Shown: positions 37,088-45,945, counted from the stretch's first letter. The stretch is DNA of 64,000 nt from Hylemonella gracilis (GCF_004328645.1 NZ_CP031395.1:3001501-3065500); one strand, 5' to 3'. Numbers and translations: made by a program. Notes: a model not told the origin generated them from the sequence alone.

Positions 37088-38101
37088 ATGAAAGCCATTG
37101 GCCATCTGAACCCCTTGCCACTGAGCGACGCGCAGGCCCTGATCGACCTCACCCTGCCGGACCCGGAACCCGGACCGCACGACCTGCTGGTGCGGGTGCG
37201 CGCGGTGTCGGTCAATCCAGTGGACGTGAAAGTGCGCGCCGGCATGGCCCCCCCATCTGGCCAGCCGCGCGTGCTGGGCTGGGACGCCGCGGGCGACGTG
37301 CTGGCGATTGGCTCCGAAGTGCGAGGTTTCGCACCCGGGGACCGCGTCTGGTACGCCGGCGCGCTGCAGCGCAACGGCAGCAACGCGCAGTTGCAGACCG
37401 TGGACGCGCGCATCGTGGGCCCCATGCCGCGCAAGCTGGACTACACCGCCGCCGCCGCCCTGCCTCTGACCGGCATCACCGCGTGGGAACTGCTGTTTGA
37501 TCGCCTCGGCGTTCCTCCGGGCGGCGGGGCCGGCCAGCGCCTGCTCGTGGTCGGCGGCGCGGGTGGCGTGGGCTCCATCCTCGTGCAGTTGGCGCGCCAG
37601 TTCACGCAACTGGAGGTGGTGGCCACGGCCTCGCGCCCAGCCTCCCAGGCCTGGGCCCGGGACATGGGCGCGCACCACGTGATCGACCACCACCAGCCGC
37701 TCGACGAAGCATTGGCCGCAGTCGGCCTGTCGGGAGGCGCGCACCTGGTGGCCAGCCTCACGCACACCGAGGCGCACTATCCAGCGCTGGTGCGCACCTT
37801 GCGCCCGCAGGGACGCATGGCGCTCATCGACGACCCAAGGACCCTGGACGCCCGCCCCTTGAAAATGAAAAGCGCCTCGCTGCACTGGGAATTCATGTTC
37901 ACCCGGCCCATGTTCGAGACGGAGGACATGGCCACGCAAGGTCGCCTGCTGGCCCGGCTCGCCGAGGCCGTGGATGCTGGCCAGTTGCGCAGCACGGTCA
38001 CACGAGACTTCGGGGAACTGTCGGTGACGACCCTGCGCGAGGCGCACGCCTGGATCGAGAGTGGCCAGGCAATCGGCAAGGGTGTGCTGCGGCTAGGCTG
38101 A
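37088..38101 (+). CDS. Zinc-type alcohol dehydrogenase-like / quinone oxidoreductase
   Basis: Predicted 337-residue MDR-superfamily enzyme. The N-terminal GroES-like domain includes VNPVDVKVRAGMAP and GWDAAGDVLAIGSEVRGFAPGDRVWYAG, and the Rossmann domain has RLLVVGGAGGVGSILVQLARQ. I see none of the usual zinc cysteines (no GHE motif, few Cys), so this is more like the zinc-free NADPH:quinone reductase branch. It is divergent from a LysR regulator that likely controls it. The substrate is unknown. Confidence 0.88.
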   Translation: MKAIGHLNPLPLSDAQALIDLTLPDPEPGPHDLLVRVRAVSVNPVDVKVRAGMAPPSGQPRVLGWDAAGDVLAIGSEVRGFAPGDRVWYAGALQRNGSNAQLQTVDARIVGPMPRKLDYTAAAALPLTGITAWELLFDRLGVPPGGGAGQRLLVVGGAGGVGSILVQLARQFTQLEVVATASRPASQAWARDMGAHHVIDHHQPLDEALAAVGLSGGAHLVASLTHTEAHYPALVRTLRPQGRMALIDDPRTLDARPLKMKSASLHWEFMFTRPMFETEDMATQGRLLARLAEAVDAGQLRSTVTRDFGELSVTTLREAHAWIESGQAIGKGVLRLG

Positions 38102-38172
38102 ACACGGAGGCGGCGGGCGAGGAGCACGCGCTTGCCGCCTCGCACGGTACTTCGGGCATCCAGCCCTGGGTT

Positions 38173-38682
38173 TCAGGTATTGCCCAGATAGTCCTTCTTG
38201 CCGATCTCCACGCCGTTGTGGCGCAGGATGTCGTAGGCCGTGGTGACGTGGAAAAAGAAATTGGGCAGCGCCGTGTTCAACAGGTAAGGCAAGCCTTGCA
38301 GGCGTTCCTCGCCGGTGCGGCGCTTGATCACGACTTCGCGCGCTTCGCTGCCGTCAATCTGCTCGGGCTTGAACGATTGCAGGTAGACCAGGGTCTTGGC
38401 AATGCGTTCGTTCAGCTCGGCGAAGGTCTTCTCGTTGTCTTCGTAGACCGGTGCCGCGACACCCGCCAGGCGAGCCGCGCAGCCCTTGGCCGTGTCGGTG
38501 GCGATCATGATCTGGTTGCTCAGCGGCAGCATGTCCGGATAGAGGCGCGCGCTGGTCAGCACCAGTTCATCGATGCCCTTGGCTTGGGCCTGCGCCTGGG
38601 CCTTGGACAGGATGGCGTGCAGATTGCCCAGCATGCGGATGAACAAGGGCACGCTGGCTTGGAACATGGACAGTTGTGACAT
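38173..38682 (-). CDS. DUF1993-family protein
   Basis: Predicted 169-residue cytoplasmic helical protein. MFQASVPLFIRMLGNLHAIL, LYPDMLPLSNQIMIATDTAKGCAARLAG and YLLNTALPNFFFHVTTAYDILRHNGVEIGKKDYLG are strings characteristic of DUF1993 proteins. Some related proteins are DinB-like four-helix bundles; the activity is unknown. The start at 38682 is clear. A 344-base gap separates it from hpd on the other strand. Confidence 0.9.
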   Translation of the reverse strand: MSQLSMFQASVPLFIRMLGNLHAILSKAQAQAQAKGIDELVLTSARLYPDMLPLSNQIMIATDTAKGCAARLAGVAAPVYEDNEKTFAELNERIAKTLVYLQSFKPEQIDGSEAREVVIKRRTGEERLQGLPYLLNTALPNFFFHVTTAYDILRHNGVEIGKKDYLGNT

Positions 38683-39026
38683 GGATGATTTCCGGTGAGG
38701 TCAAGAAAGCAAAAGCGGGATCATGGCGCATCCAGGTTTTTTCTGCACGCCAGGCCAGATGAATTCAGGCCCGCCTGGGACGGCGAGGGTCAGTCTTGGT
38801 TCGGGCCGCCGACTTGGTGTACCCTAGCCCCCGAGCATTCCTTCCATGTCCATCCAGTTCCTGACCGCTTTCCTGATCGTGGGCCAGCACCTCGCGCGCA
38901 GCACGCGTGGGCGGCCTTGCGCGCCCCCGGGGGCGCCGCTACCCCCGCCGTCGGCTCTCCACGGTTGACGGCGCCAGCCGCGTGCCCGGCATGGGCGCGC
39001 GCCCGTCATTTCACTGGAGATTTCTC
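38683..39026. other. Gap between the DUF1993 gene and hpd
   Basis: No convincing gene. A weak promoter-like pair TTGGTT (38796-38801) and TACCCT (38820-38825) could serve hpd. A 40-codon open frame at 38847-38969 ([18 protein letters not shown]) lacks support, and its end lies in GC-rich palindromic sequence around 38915-38945 (GCGCGCCCCCGGGGGCGCC), which resembles the elements found elsewhere in the window. Confidence 0.5.
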
Positions 39027-40195
39027 ATGGCCGATCTGTTTGACAACCCCATGGGCCTGTGCGGCTTCGAGTTCGTCGAATTCGCCTCCCCCACCCCCAA
39101 CACGCTCGAACCCCTGTTCGAGAAAATGGGGTTCACCCTCGTCGCCAAGCACCGTAGCAAGAACGTGCTGCTCTACCGCCAGGGCGACATCAACTTCATC
39201 GTCAACCGCGAGCCCAAGAGTCTGGCGGGTTATTTCGCCGCCGAACACGGCCCTAGCGCTTGCGCCATGGCCTTTCGCGTGAAGGACTCCCACAAGGCTT
39301 ACCACCGTGCTCTGGATCTGGGCGCGCAGCCGGTGGAGGTGCCCACGGGCCCGATGGAACTGCGCCTACCAGCCATCAAGGGCATCGGCGGCGCGCCGCT
39401 CTACCTGATTGACCGCTGGGAAGAAAGCCTCCAGGCGACTTCGTCGCCCCCCCCGAGGGGGTCGGATCGGCTTCGGACGGCCGGGCGCCGACCCGGGACG
39501 GCCTGAGCATCTACGACATCGACTTCGAGTTCCTGCCCGGTGTCGACCGGCACCCGGTCGGCCACGGCCTGAAGATCGTCGACCACCTGACGCACAACGT
39601 CTACCGCGGGCGCATGGGCTTCTGGAGCGAGTTTTACGAGAAGTTCTTCAACTTCCGCGAAATCCGCTACTTCGACATCAAGGGCGAGTACACCGGTCTG
39701 ACCAGCAAGGCCATGACCGCGCCGGACGGCCTCATCCGCATTCCGCTCAACGAGGAAGCCGGCAAGGGCGGCAACGGGCAGATCGAGGAATTCTTGATGC
39801 AGTTCAACGGCGAAGGCATCCAGCACATCGCCATGCTGACGGACGACCTACTGGCGACGGTGGATGCCCTGCAGATGGCCGGCGTGCCACTGGCCACCGC
39901 GCCCAACGACATCTACTACCAGATGCTGGAAGAGCGCTTGCCGGGCCATGGCGAACCGGTGGGCGAACTGCAGGCCCGTGGCATCTTGCTCGATGGCAAC
40001 ACCCAAGATGGGGCGCCGCGGCTGCTGCTGCAGATCTTCAGCCAGCCCCTGCTGGGACCGGTGTTCTTCGAGTTCATCCAGCGCAAGGCGGACGAGGGTT
40101 TCGGCGAAGGCAACTTCCGCGCTCTGTTCCTGAGCCTGGAACGCGACCAGATCCGACGCGGCACCTTGAAGGTGGACACCCCAGCTGCAACGTAG
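39027..40195 (+). pseudogene. hpd: 4-hydroxyphenylpyruvate dioxygenase with frameshift
   Basis: A gene for the enzyme that converts 4-hydroxyphenylpyruvate to homogentisate in tyrosine breakdown. The first frame starts at ATG 39027 (GGAGATTTCTC upstream) and gives [19 protein letters not shown] through [11 protein letters not shown]. The C-terminal catalytic domain follows in another frame: IDFEFLPGV, the iron-ligand histidine regions VDHLTHNVY and GIQHIAML, and the glutamate in VFFEFIQRK. The break is in a C8 tract at 39447-39454; one extra C rejoins the halves as 389 residues. The tract sits in a palindromic insertion of about 20 codons. If real, the enzyme is inactive because all metal ligands are lost. 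Confidence 0.92.
39434..39499. repeat. Palindromic insertion inside hpd
   Basis: GGCGAC-TTC-GTCGCC at 39434-39448, then CCCCCC-GA-GGGGG, then GGATCGGCTTCGGACGG and GCCGACCCG. Encodes the linker between the two domains of HPPD, which is normally shorter. It has the same GC-rich dyad character as the dapC insertion. Confidence 0.55.
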
Positions 40196-40217
40196 CCGCA
40201 AGCCTGAAACCGCGACG

Positions 40218-40245
40218 CCAGCCCGTTCCAGCACGGGCTGGTTAA
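40218..40245 (+). terminator. Hairpin after hpd, possible terminator
   Basis: CCAGCCCGT-TCCAGC-ACGGGCTGG forms a 9-bp stem, followed only by TTAACC, so the T-tract is weak. Confidence 0.4.
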
Positions 40246-40275
40246 CCCGCATGCGCGGAGCTCGCTGATTCAGCG

Positions 40276-40582
40276 TATAATCCCGCTCGTTGTCGCGCCA
40301 TGCTTACCTGCGCGGCAACTGCAGTCTGACATGGCCCGCGGTTTTTTTCACGCCGCCTGCGCAGCCTTCAGCCTCGCCGCCTCGCTCGACTGGCCCTGTC
40401 TCCCGGCCCTGCGCGGTTCGCTCGGTCGTCACACTTCGTCCTCAGCGGCAAGCTTCATCCCCCGGCCCGCACCTTCAACCCCGGACTGGAACACGGCGGC
40501 ATCCGCCGCAACGCGGCGTCTTGCGCCTCGCCCTTTTTCTGCTTTTACGAAGCGCGGCCACAGAACCGCGCCCATACTTTTG
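40276..40582 (+). promoter_or_regulatory. TATAAT box and long leader of the infA/RRM cluster
   Basis: TATAAT at 40276-40281 is a perfect -10 box, although no -35 can be seen. It would give a leader of nearly 300 bases before ATG 40583, with no gene in it. The leader contains CGCGG/CCGCG at 40311-40315 and 40336-40340 followed by seven T (40342-40348), a weak attenuator shape. Long structured leaders are known from cold-shock genes, which makes a temperature role possible but unproven. Confidence 0.4.
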
Positions 40583-40819
40583 ATGAACATCCATTTGGAA
40601 AACGCTTTCCCGGTAGGCAAATACCTTGTCTCCCCCTTGACCCGTCAAACCGAGTCCGGCCGCTACACGGCCCATGTCTCGATCCGCAGCGGCCGCGGCC
40701 AGGCCACGCATGACCGCGTGCTGGGCTTCTTCCCGGAATTCGGCACGCGCGAAAGCGCGCTGCAATATGCCGCCGTCGAAGGCCAGCGCTGGTTGAGCCA
40801 ACGGCATTGCAACGCCTGA
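40583..40819 (+). CDS. Small conserved protein upstream of infA
   Basis: Predicted 78-residue protein starting MNIHLENAFPVGKYLVSPLT. It has a compact mixed strand/helix composition with SGRYTAHVSIRSGRGQATHDRVLGFF and ESALQYAAVEGQRWL, without signal peptide or membrane segment. I recall similar proteins near cold-shock-type genes in comamonads but cannot give a function. The longer frame starting at 40331 is an open extension without coding character. infA follows after 39 bases, probably co-transcribed. Confidence 0.7.
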   Translation: MNIHLENAFPVGKYLVSPLTRQTESGRYTAHVSIRSGRGQATHDRVLGFFPEFGTRESALQYAAVEGQRWLSQRHCNA

Positions 40820-40858
40820 ATCTGGCCCCCTCCAACCCCAATCAAGCAAAGGATCTCC

Positions 40859-41125
40859 ATGGCCAAAGAAGAACTGATCGAAATGCAAGGCAAGGTCGAG
40901 GAAGTGCTGCCCGATTCGCGTTTCCGCGTCACCCTGGAGAATGGCCATAGCCTGATTGCCTACACCGGCGGCAAGATGCGCAAGAATCACATCCGCATCC
41001 TCGCTGGCGACAAGGTGTCGCTGGAACTCTCGCCCTACGACCTGGGCAAGGGTCGCATCACCTTCCGTCACCTGGAGCCCCGCTCCGGCGGTGCGCCGGC
41101 TCGGCCCCGGCGCACCTTCCGCTGA
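40859..41125 (+). CDS. infA: Translation initiation factor IF-1
   Basis: Predicted 88-residue single S1/OB-fold factor that binds the 30S A site during initiation. [50 protein letters not shown] and [15 protein letters not shown] are unmistakable. It extends past the usual 72 residues with a basic tail ([10 protein letters not shown]). The ribosomal cluster is absent here, so this looks like a second, isolated copy; that the genome has another copy is an inference. The site AAAGGATCTCC precedes ATG 40859. Confidence 0.93.
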   Translation: MAKEELIEMQGKVEEVLPDSRFRVTLENGHSLIAYTGGKMRKNHIRILAGDKVSLELSPYDLGKGRITFRHLEPRSGGAPARPRRTFR

Positions 41126-41224
41126 GCTCCTAACCCCATCCTGGATGGTTTTAAAACCAAGACCATCTTTTCCCCGCGTCAACATTCCCAGTGAATCAAA
41201 GACGCTTTTTCTGAAAGGCTCACC

Positions 41225-41572
41225 ATGAGCAGCAAACTTTACGTCGGCAACCTCTCCTATTCCGTGCGCGACGACGATCTCCAACAACAATTCGGAGCCT
41301 TCGGCGACGTGCAATCGGCCAAGGTCATGATGGACCGCGACAGCGGCCGCTCCAAGGGCTTCGGCTTCGTGGAAATGGGCAGCGCCGACCAGGCTGAAGC
41401 CGCCATCCGCGGTCTGCATGGTCAGAACGTCGGCGGCCGTGACATGGTGGTCAACATCGCTCGCCCGATGGAACCCCGCACCGGCGGTGGCGGCGGCTTC
41501 GGCGGCGGCCGTCGCGAAGGTGGTGGCGGTGGTGGTGGTGGTTTCGGCGGTGCCCGCAACAACCGCTACTGA
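41225..41572 (+). CDS. RRM-type RNA-binding protein, glycine-rich
   Basis: Predicted 115-residue protein with one RNA-recognition motif: RNP2 KLYVGNL (4-10) and RNP1 KGFGFVEM (44-51). The C-terminus is a glycine/arginine-rich tail (about 87-112), like cold-inducible RRM proteins of plants and cyanobacteria. It likely binds RNA and perhaps acts as a chaperone at low temperature. It follows infA by 99 bases and ends at an excellent terminator. Confidence 0.93.
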   Translation: MSSKLYVGNLSYSVRDDDLQQQFGAFGDVQSAKVMMDRDSGRSKGFGFVEMGSADQAEAAIRGLHGQNVGGRDMVVNIARPMEPRTGGGGGFGGGRREGGGGGGGGFGGARNNRY

Positions 41573-41604
41573 AGCCTGCGGCGCGCAACGCGCGTCATGC
41601 GACA

Positions 41605-41631
41605 AAAAAACCGGCCTCGGCCGGTTTTTTT
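41605..41631 (+). terminator. Intrinsic terminator after the RRM gene
   Basis: AAAAAACCGGCC-TC-GGCCGGTTTTTT with a T-tract to 41631. Confidence 0.95.
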
Positions 41632-41690
41632 CATGGTGACCTCGAAGACGGGCATTAAGATGCGGCTGGTTCAATCACCAAGGGGCCGTC

Positions 41691-42056
41691 ATGATCCGAT
41701 TCAGCGAAGAACATGTGTGGGTGCGTGTCGAGGGCGACATCGGCATGGTGGGCATCACAGCCCACGCACAGGACACGCTGGGCGACATCGTATTCGTGGA
41801 GCTGCCTGCCGTGGGCAGGTCTCTGGCGGCAGGCGACGTGGCTGGCGTGGTGGAGTCCGTCAAGGCCGCCGCCGATGTGTATAACCCGGTCAGCGGCACG
41901 GTCACCGAGGTGAATGAGGCCTTGCGCGAAGACCCGGCGCTTGCCAATGGCGCTCCCCTGGATGGCGGCTGGTTCTACAAGCTGCGACTTTCGAATCCCG
42001 CGGAACTCGACGCCTTGATGGACGAGGACAGTTACGCCAGCAGCCTGATGACCTGA
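41691..42056 (+). CDS. gcvH: Glycine cleavage system H protein
   Basis: Predicted 121-residue lipoyl carrier of the glycine cleavage complex. The lipoyl lysine is K58 in GVVESVKAAADVY, and the start MIRFSEEHVWVRVEGDIGM is typical. It stands alone, without gcvT or gcvP near it, so it may serve a distant gcv operon or another lipoate-linked process. The downstream Anbu gene is convergent. Confidence 0.93.
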   Translation: MIRFSEEHVWVRVEGDIGMVGITAHAQDTLGDIVFVELPAVGRSLAAGDVAGVVESVKAAADVYNPVSGTVTEVNEALREDPALANGAPLDGGWFYKLRLSNPAELDALMDEDSYASSLMT

Positions 42057-42083
42057 GCCCGGACTGGCCAGGCGCCGCGCCCC

Positions 42084-42878
42084 TCACGCCCAGTAAGCCG
42101 GGTCGGGCAGTTCGCTGAAGACCTTGCGCAATTGCTCGCCCCAACGCTCCCGCAGTGAAGCGAAATACGGATCCTTGCCGTCGATCATGGCCTGGCGCGT
42201 GACACGCAAGCTGTCGGTCTCATAACAAAGCAAATCCAGCGGCAAGCCCACCGAGAGGTTGGACTTCATGGTCGAGTCCATCGAAATCAGACAGCATTTG
42301 GCCGCCTCGTCCAGCGACAGGTCCCCGTCGACCACACGGTCCATGATGGGCTTGCCGTACTTGGACTCCCCGATCTGGAAATACGGCGTCTCGGGCGTGG
42401 CCTCGATGAAATTGCCCGCCGCGTAGATGTTGAACAGGCGCGGTGCCTCACCCCGAATCTGGCCGCCGAAGATCAGGTTGATGTTGAAGTCGATGCCGTA
42501 GTCCTTGAGCGCGGCGGCTTCACGCGCGTGCACCCGGCGCACCGTCTCACCCACGATGCGCGCGGCGGAAAACATGTTGGGTGCCGTCGCCAGGTTGCGG
42601 CCTTCGTCAGCCGCCGGCTGCCGATCGACCGGCTCAGCCTGCCCGTCATCTTGCCCTGACACCTCCCCTGCTTGTTTCATCTGCACGCGCAGACTGCTGG
42701 CCACTGCCTGGCTGAGCGAAAGATTGCCCGAGGACAGCAAGACCATCACGCGCTCCCCCGGCACGTCGTAGACATGCATCTTGCGAAAGGTGCTGATCTG
42801 ATCGACCCCCGCATTGGTGCGCGAATCCGAGAGAAAAACCAGGCCCGCGTCGATGCGGACCGCCGTGCAATAAGTCAT
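42084..42878 (-). CDS. Anbu-type proteasome-like peptidase
   Basis: Predicted 264-residue Ntn-hydrolase of the Anbu family, a relative of HslV and the 20S proteasome beta subunit. The processed N-terminus would start at T2 in MTYCTAVRIDAGLVFLSDSRTNAGVD, a near-perfect family opening. An acidic, Gln-rich loop at about residues 70-95 (GEVSGQDDGQAEPVDRQPAA) looks longer than usual. It lies at the end of a minus-strand run that includes a CoA-ligase-type gene, alpha-E and ATP-grasp genes. Target proteins are unknown. ATG 42878 is chosen on homology; an upstream start adds eight residues. Confidence 0.92.
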   Translation of the reverse strand: MTYCTAVRIDAGLVFLSDSRTNAGVDQISTFRKMHVYDVPGERVMVLLSSGNLSLSQAVASSLRVQMKQAGEVSGQDDGQAEPVDRQPAADEGRNLATAPNMFSAARIVGETVRRVHAREAAALKDYGIDFNINLIFGGQIRGEAPRLFNIYAAGNFIEATPETPYFQIGESKYGKPIMDRVVDGDLSLDEAAKCCLISMDSTMKSNLSVGLPLDLLCYETDSLRVTRQAMIDGKDPYFASLRERWGEQLRKVFSELPDPAYWA

Positions 42879-42983
42879 GGTGAAAAGGCTGGCGCAGCGC
42901 ACTGTCGCGTTGCCCCGCCCAGCCGAAGTCCAGGGCCCGCCATCTTAGCGGCCCGCGCGCATCCACCCACGCGCAGCCTGGGC

Positions 42984-44786
42984 TCAAGCGGATGCGGTGG
43001 CGCCGACCGTCGAGCCCCCCCCAACCGCGCCATTTCCCGCCGGCCCGGTGGGTGGGGTTGCCGCCTCCGCCTCCTGCAAGGCGCGCCACATCACCTTGCC
43101 ACTGCCACTTTTGGGCAAGGCATCGACGAACTGCACGATGCGCGGCGCCTTGTAGACCGCCATGTTCTCGCGGCACCAGGCCATGATGTCGTCCTCACTG
43201 ACCTGTCCTGCCTGGCCAGGGCGCAAGACCACCACGGCCTTGACCGTCTCGCCACGGTAGCTGTCCTTGGCGGCGATGATGCAAGCCTCCTGAATGGCGG
43301 GATGCCTGAACATCAGCGCCTCCACCTCGGCCGGCCAGACCTTGAAGCCACTGGCATTGATCATGCGCTTGAGGCGGTCGGTGATGAAGAAGTAGCCTTC
43401 TTCGTCCACACGCCCAAGGTCGCCGGTGCGAAAGAAACGCTTGCCGCCCAGCTCGAAAAAGGCGTCACGCGTCGCATCGGTTCGTTTCCAGTAACCCTGG
43501 AACACCATGGGGCCGTGCACGACGATTTCGCCCTGCTCGCCCGCTGGCAACTCTTGCAAGGTACCGGGGTCCACCACGCGCGCGTCGCAGCCCATGAAGG
43601 GAATGCCCAGGCATTGCTGCTTCGGCTGATCCGGTGGATTGCTGTGCGAGGGTGCGGCGGTTTCGGTCAGACCGTAGCCTTCGGCGTATCGCAGACCAAA
43701 CTGCTCGAACAGGCGCTGCGCCACGGCCTGTGGCATGGCGGCCCCTCCGCCGCCGATGTAGACGAGACTGGAGAGGTCAAAGCGCGCGAAATTCGGACTG
43801 GCCATCAGGTCGATCACCATGGTCGGGATATTGGTCCAGCTCGTGACCCGCCATTTGGAGATGAGGCGCCCGGCGAGCTCCCGGTCCCAGCGGGGCATGA
43901 TGACCAGGGTCGCGCCGCTGTAGATGGCGGCATGCATCATGCTGACCATGCCAGTGATGTGGAACATGGGCACCACGGCCAGCACGACCGTCTCCATCGA
44001 GGCACCGCTCCAGAGGCTGCCGGCAACCGCGTTGTGCATGAGGCTGGCGTGGGTGTGCATGCACCCCTTGGGCAGGCCGGTGGTGCCACTGGTGTAAGGC
44101 AAGGCTGCCAGATCTTCGGGGCCGGCGCTGTGAGCGGGCGGCGCGTAGGACTCGCGCAGAACCTCGTTCCAGTCATGGACCTGCCCGCCTTCGAGCGTGG
44201 GTAAGGGATGGCGCGTGCACAGCCAGGAGGTCCAGGCCTCGGGCGGTGCATCCTCGCCGGCCTCACCGGGATCAAAGGCATCGGTGAACTGCGTCACGAT
44301 CAGGTGCAGCAAGCGCTTGGGCGCGGCCAGGGCATTGCTGGCGCGAGCCAGTTCAGCCGCCAGGTCGCCCGTGGTGATGGCAACCTTGACGTCCGGATCG
44401 GTGATGTAGTGCTTCAGTTCCTCGGCCCGGTTCATCGGGTTGACCGGCACCACCACCGCGTTGGCGCGCAGGATGGCGAAATGCGCAACCACCAGTTGCG
44501 GTGAATTTTGCATGTCGAGGATCACCCGGTCGCCCTGCTCGACGCCCAGACTATGCAGGAAGGCGGCCATGCGTTCGGCCTGTCGGGCCAGCTCGGCATA
44601 AGGCATCACGCGCCCGAGAAAAACCAAGGCCGGTTTGTCCGGGTAACGTTGCGCGCTGATGGCCAGATTGGCCCACAGCGAGGTTTGCGGCGGCGTGATC
44701 GCATGCGGCAAGCGCCTGGGCCAGCAGGCATGGTGCGCCAGGGCGGTGGACATCAGCACTGGCGAGGCGGGGTTCTGCGAGGACAT
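42984..44786 (-). CDS. AMP-forming acyl-CoA ligase-type enzyme
   Basis: Predicted 600-residue ANL-superfamily adenylation enzyme. The AMP motif is LPYTSGTTGLPKGCMHTH, followed by MPRWDRELAG and YAEGYGLTETAAPSHSNP, then FFRTGDLGRVDEEGYFFITDRLKRMI and SGSGKVMWRAL. It resembles fatty-acid or aromatic-acid CoA ligases, with about 15 extra C-terminal residues rich in Gly/Ala/Pro. An AGGAG precedes ATG 44786. It sits between alpha-E (187-base gap) and Anbu (105-base gap), all on the minus strand, and its link to the Anbu system is only positional. Confidence 0.92.
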   Translation of the reverse strand: MSSQNPASPVLMSTALAHHACWPRRLPHAITPPQTSLWANLAISAQRYPDKPALVFLGRVMPYAELARQAERMAAFLHSLGVEQGDRVILDMQNSPQLVVAHFAILRANAVVVPVNPMNRAEELKHYITDPDVKVAITTGDLAAELARASNALAAPKRLLHLIVTQFTDAFDPGEAGEDAPPEAWTSWLCTRHPLPTLEGGQVHDWNEVLRESYAPPAHSAGPEDLAALPYTSGTTGLPKGCMHTHASLMHNAVAGSLWSGASMETVVLAVVPMFHITGMVSMMHAAIYSGATLVIMPRWDRELAGRLISKWRVTSWTNIPTMVIDLMASPNFARFDLSSLVYIGGGGAAMPQAVAQRLFEQFGLRYAEGYGLTETAAPSHSNPPDQPKQQCLGIPFMGCDARVVDPGTLQELPAGEQGEIVVHGPMVFQGYWKRTDATRDAFFELGGKRFFRTGDLGRVDEEGYFFITDRLKRMINASGFKVWPAEVEALMFRHPAIQEACIIAAKDSYRGETVKAVVVLRPGQAGQVSEDDIMAWCRENMAVYKAPRIVQFVDALPKSGSGKVMWRALQEAEAATPPTGPAGNGAVGGGSTVGATASA

Positions 44787-44973
44787 GGAAGCGAGCTCCT
44801 GGTACGGCCTATGGCCAAGCGCCCAGACTAGCCGTGTCCAAGAATGCTGCGCATCCGGGAAAGCGCCAAAGCCATCGCCGCATCCAGACTATCCCAGGGG
44901 GCCTGGGTCACTTTGGGGACTGACAAGGGCGTGCTGGTATGCCGCCAACCCGCAAAAACCTCCGCGGAACGCG

Positions 44974-45945
44974 CTAGGCGAACTCCGGCACCAGGAAATC
45001 GCGGCTGATGCGCACGCCGATGTCGTTGACGCGTTCCAGGAACTTGGTCAGGAAAGCGTGCAGGCCCGTGGTCAGGATGTCATCGATGCGCTCGTATTGC
45101 AACTCGGCCAGCAGCTTGCCGGCCAGGTGACGCGTCTCCGCGATGCCTTCGGTCGCACTTTCGCCAGCCACGAGACCGAGGTTCTTCACCACCTCGGCCA
45201 TGCTGGCGTGCAGGGAACGCGGCATGTCGGCACGCAGGATGAGCAGCTCGGCCACGCGCTCGGGACGGATCACGTCGCGGTAGACCTTGCGGTAGATCTC
45301 GAAAGCCGAGACGCTGCGCAGGATGGCACTCCAGTGGTAGAAGTCATACACGCGATCCCGTTCGTCGGCATGGGCGAAGAACTCGCTCTGCACCGCGTGG
45401 AATTTCACGTCGACCAGGCGTGCCGTGTTGTCGGCCCGTTCAAGGAACGTGCCCAGGCGCATGAAGTGCAGCGCCTCATCGATCAACATGGTGCCCAGGG
45501 TCACGCCGCGCGACAGATGCGAGCGGTGCTTGACCCATTCGAGCAGGCTTGCCGGGTCGCGCTCCAGGTCGCCCTGACGCAACATGCGCTTGAACTCCAG
45601 CCAGGTCTGGTTCTGCGTCTCCCAGACTTCGGTGGTCAAGCTTCCGCGCACGGCCCTTGCGTTCTCGCGCGCCGCGCGCAGGCAGGACACGATGGACGAC
45701 GGATTACCCTCGTCGCTAACCATGAAGGTCATCACGTCCCTGGGCGACACCTCGCCATGGCGCGCCACATAGGCAGGCACCAGTTCGCTGATGGACAGCA
45801 GACTCTGCCAGCCCAGTTGCGCCACGGCGACCGACTGCGGCAGCATGGACGTTTCATGGCTGACACTCAGCATGCGCGCGGTGTTCTCCGCCCGCTCGGT
45901 GTAGCGGTTCATCCAGAACAGGTGATCGGCGGTTCTCGACAACAT
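44974..45945 (-). CDS. Alpha-E domain protein
   Basis: Predicted 323-residue helix-rich protein. MLSRTADHLFWMNRYTERAENTARMLSV at the start and RADMPRSLHASMAEVVKNL later are hallmarks of the alpha-E family, whose genes travel with circularly permuted ATP-grasp, transglutaminase and Anbu genes. Its activity is unknown, though it may hold or deliver a substrate. The start lies 22 bases after the ATP-grasp gene, so they are co-transcribed. A TATACG-rich stretch precedes it. Confidence 0.94.
   Translation of the reverse strand: MLSRTADHLFWMNRYTERAENTARMLSVSHETSMLPQSVAVAQLGWQSLLSISELVPAYVARHGEVSPRDVMTFMVSDEGNPSSIVSCLRAARENARAVRGSLTTEVWETQNQTWLEFKRMLRQGDLERDPASLLEWVKHRSHLSRGVTLGTMLIDEALHFMRLGTFLERADNTARLVDVKFHAVQSEFFAHADERDRVYDFYHWSAILRSVSAFEIYRKVYRDVIRPERVAELLILRADMPRSLHASMAEVVKNLGLVAGESATEGIAETRHLAGKLLAELQYERIDDILTTGLHAFLTKFLERVNDIGVRISRDFLVPEFA

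Noticed and set aside
36989..38047. Upstream extension of the LysR gene
   Set aside because: It runs antisense through the dehydrogenase gene; ATG 36988 gives a normal helix-turn-helix start.
38847..38969. 40-codon frame upstream of hpd
   Set aside because: The second half lies in a palindromic GC-rich element, and no homology or ribosome site is seen.
40331..40582. Extension of the 78-residue protein upstream
   Set aside because: The extra residues are low-complexity and fall in the leader; the ATG at 40583 begins the protein-like part.
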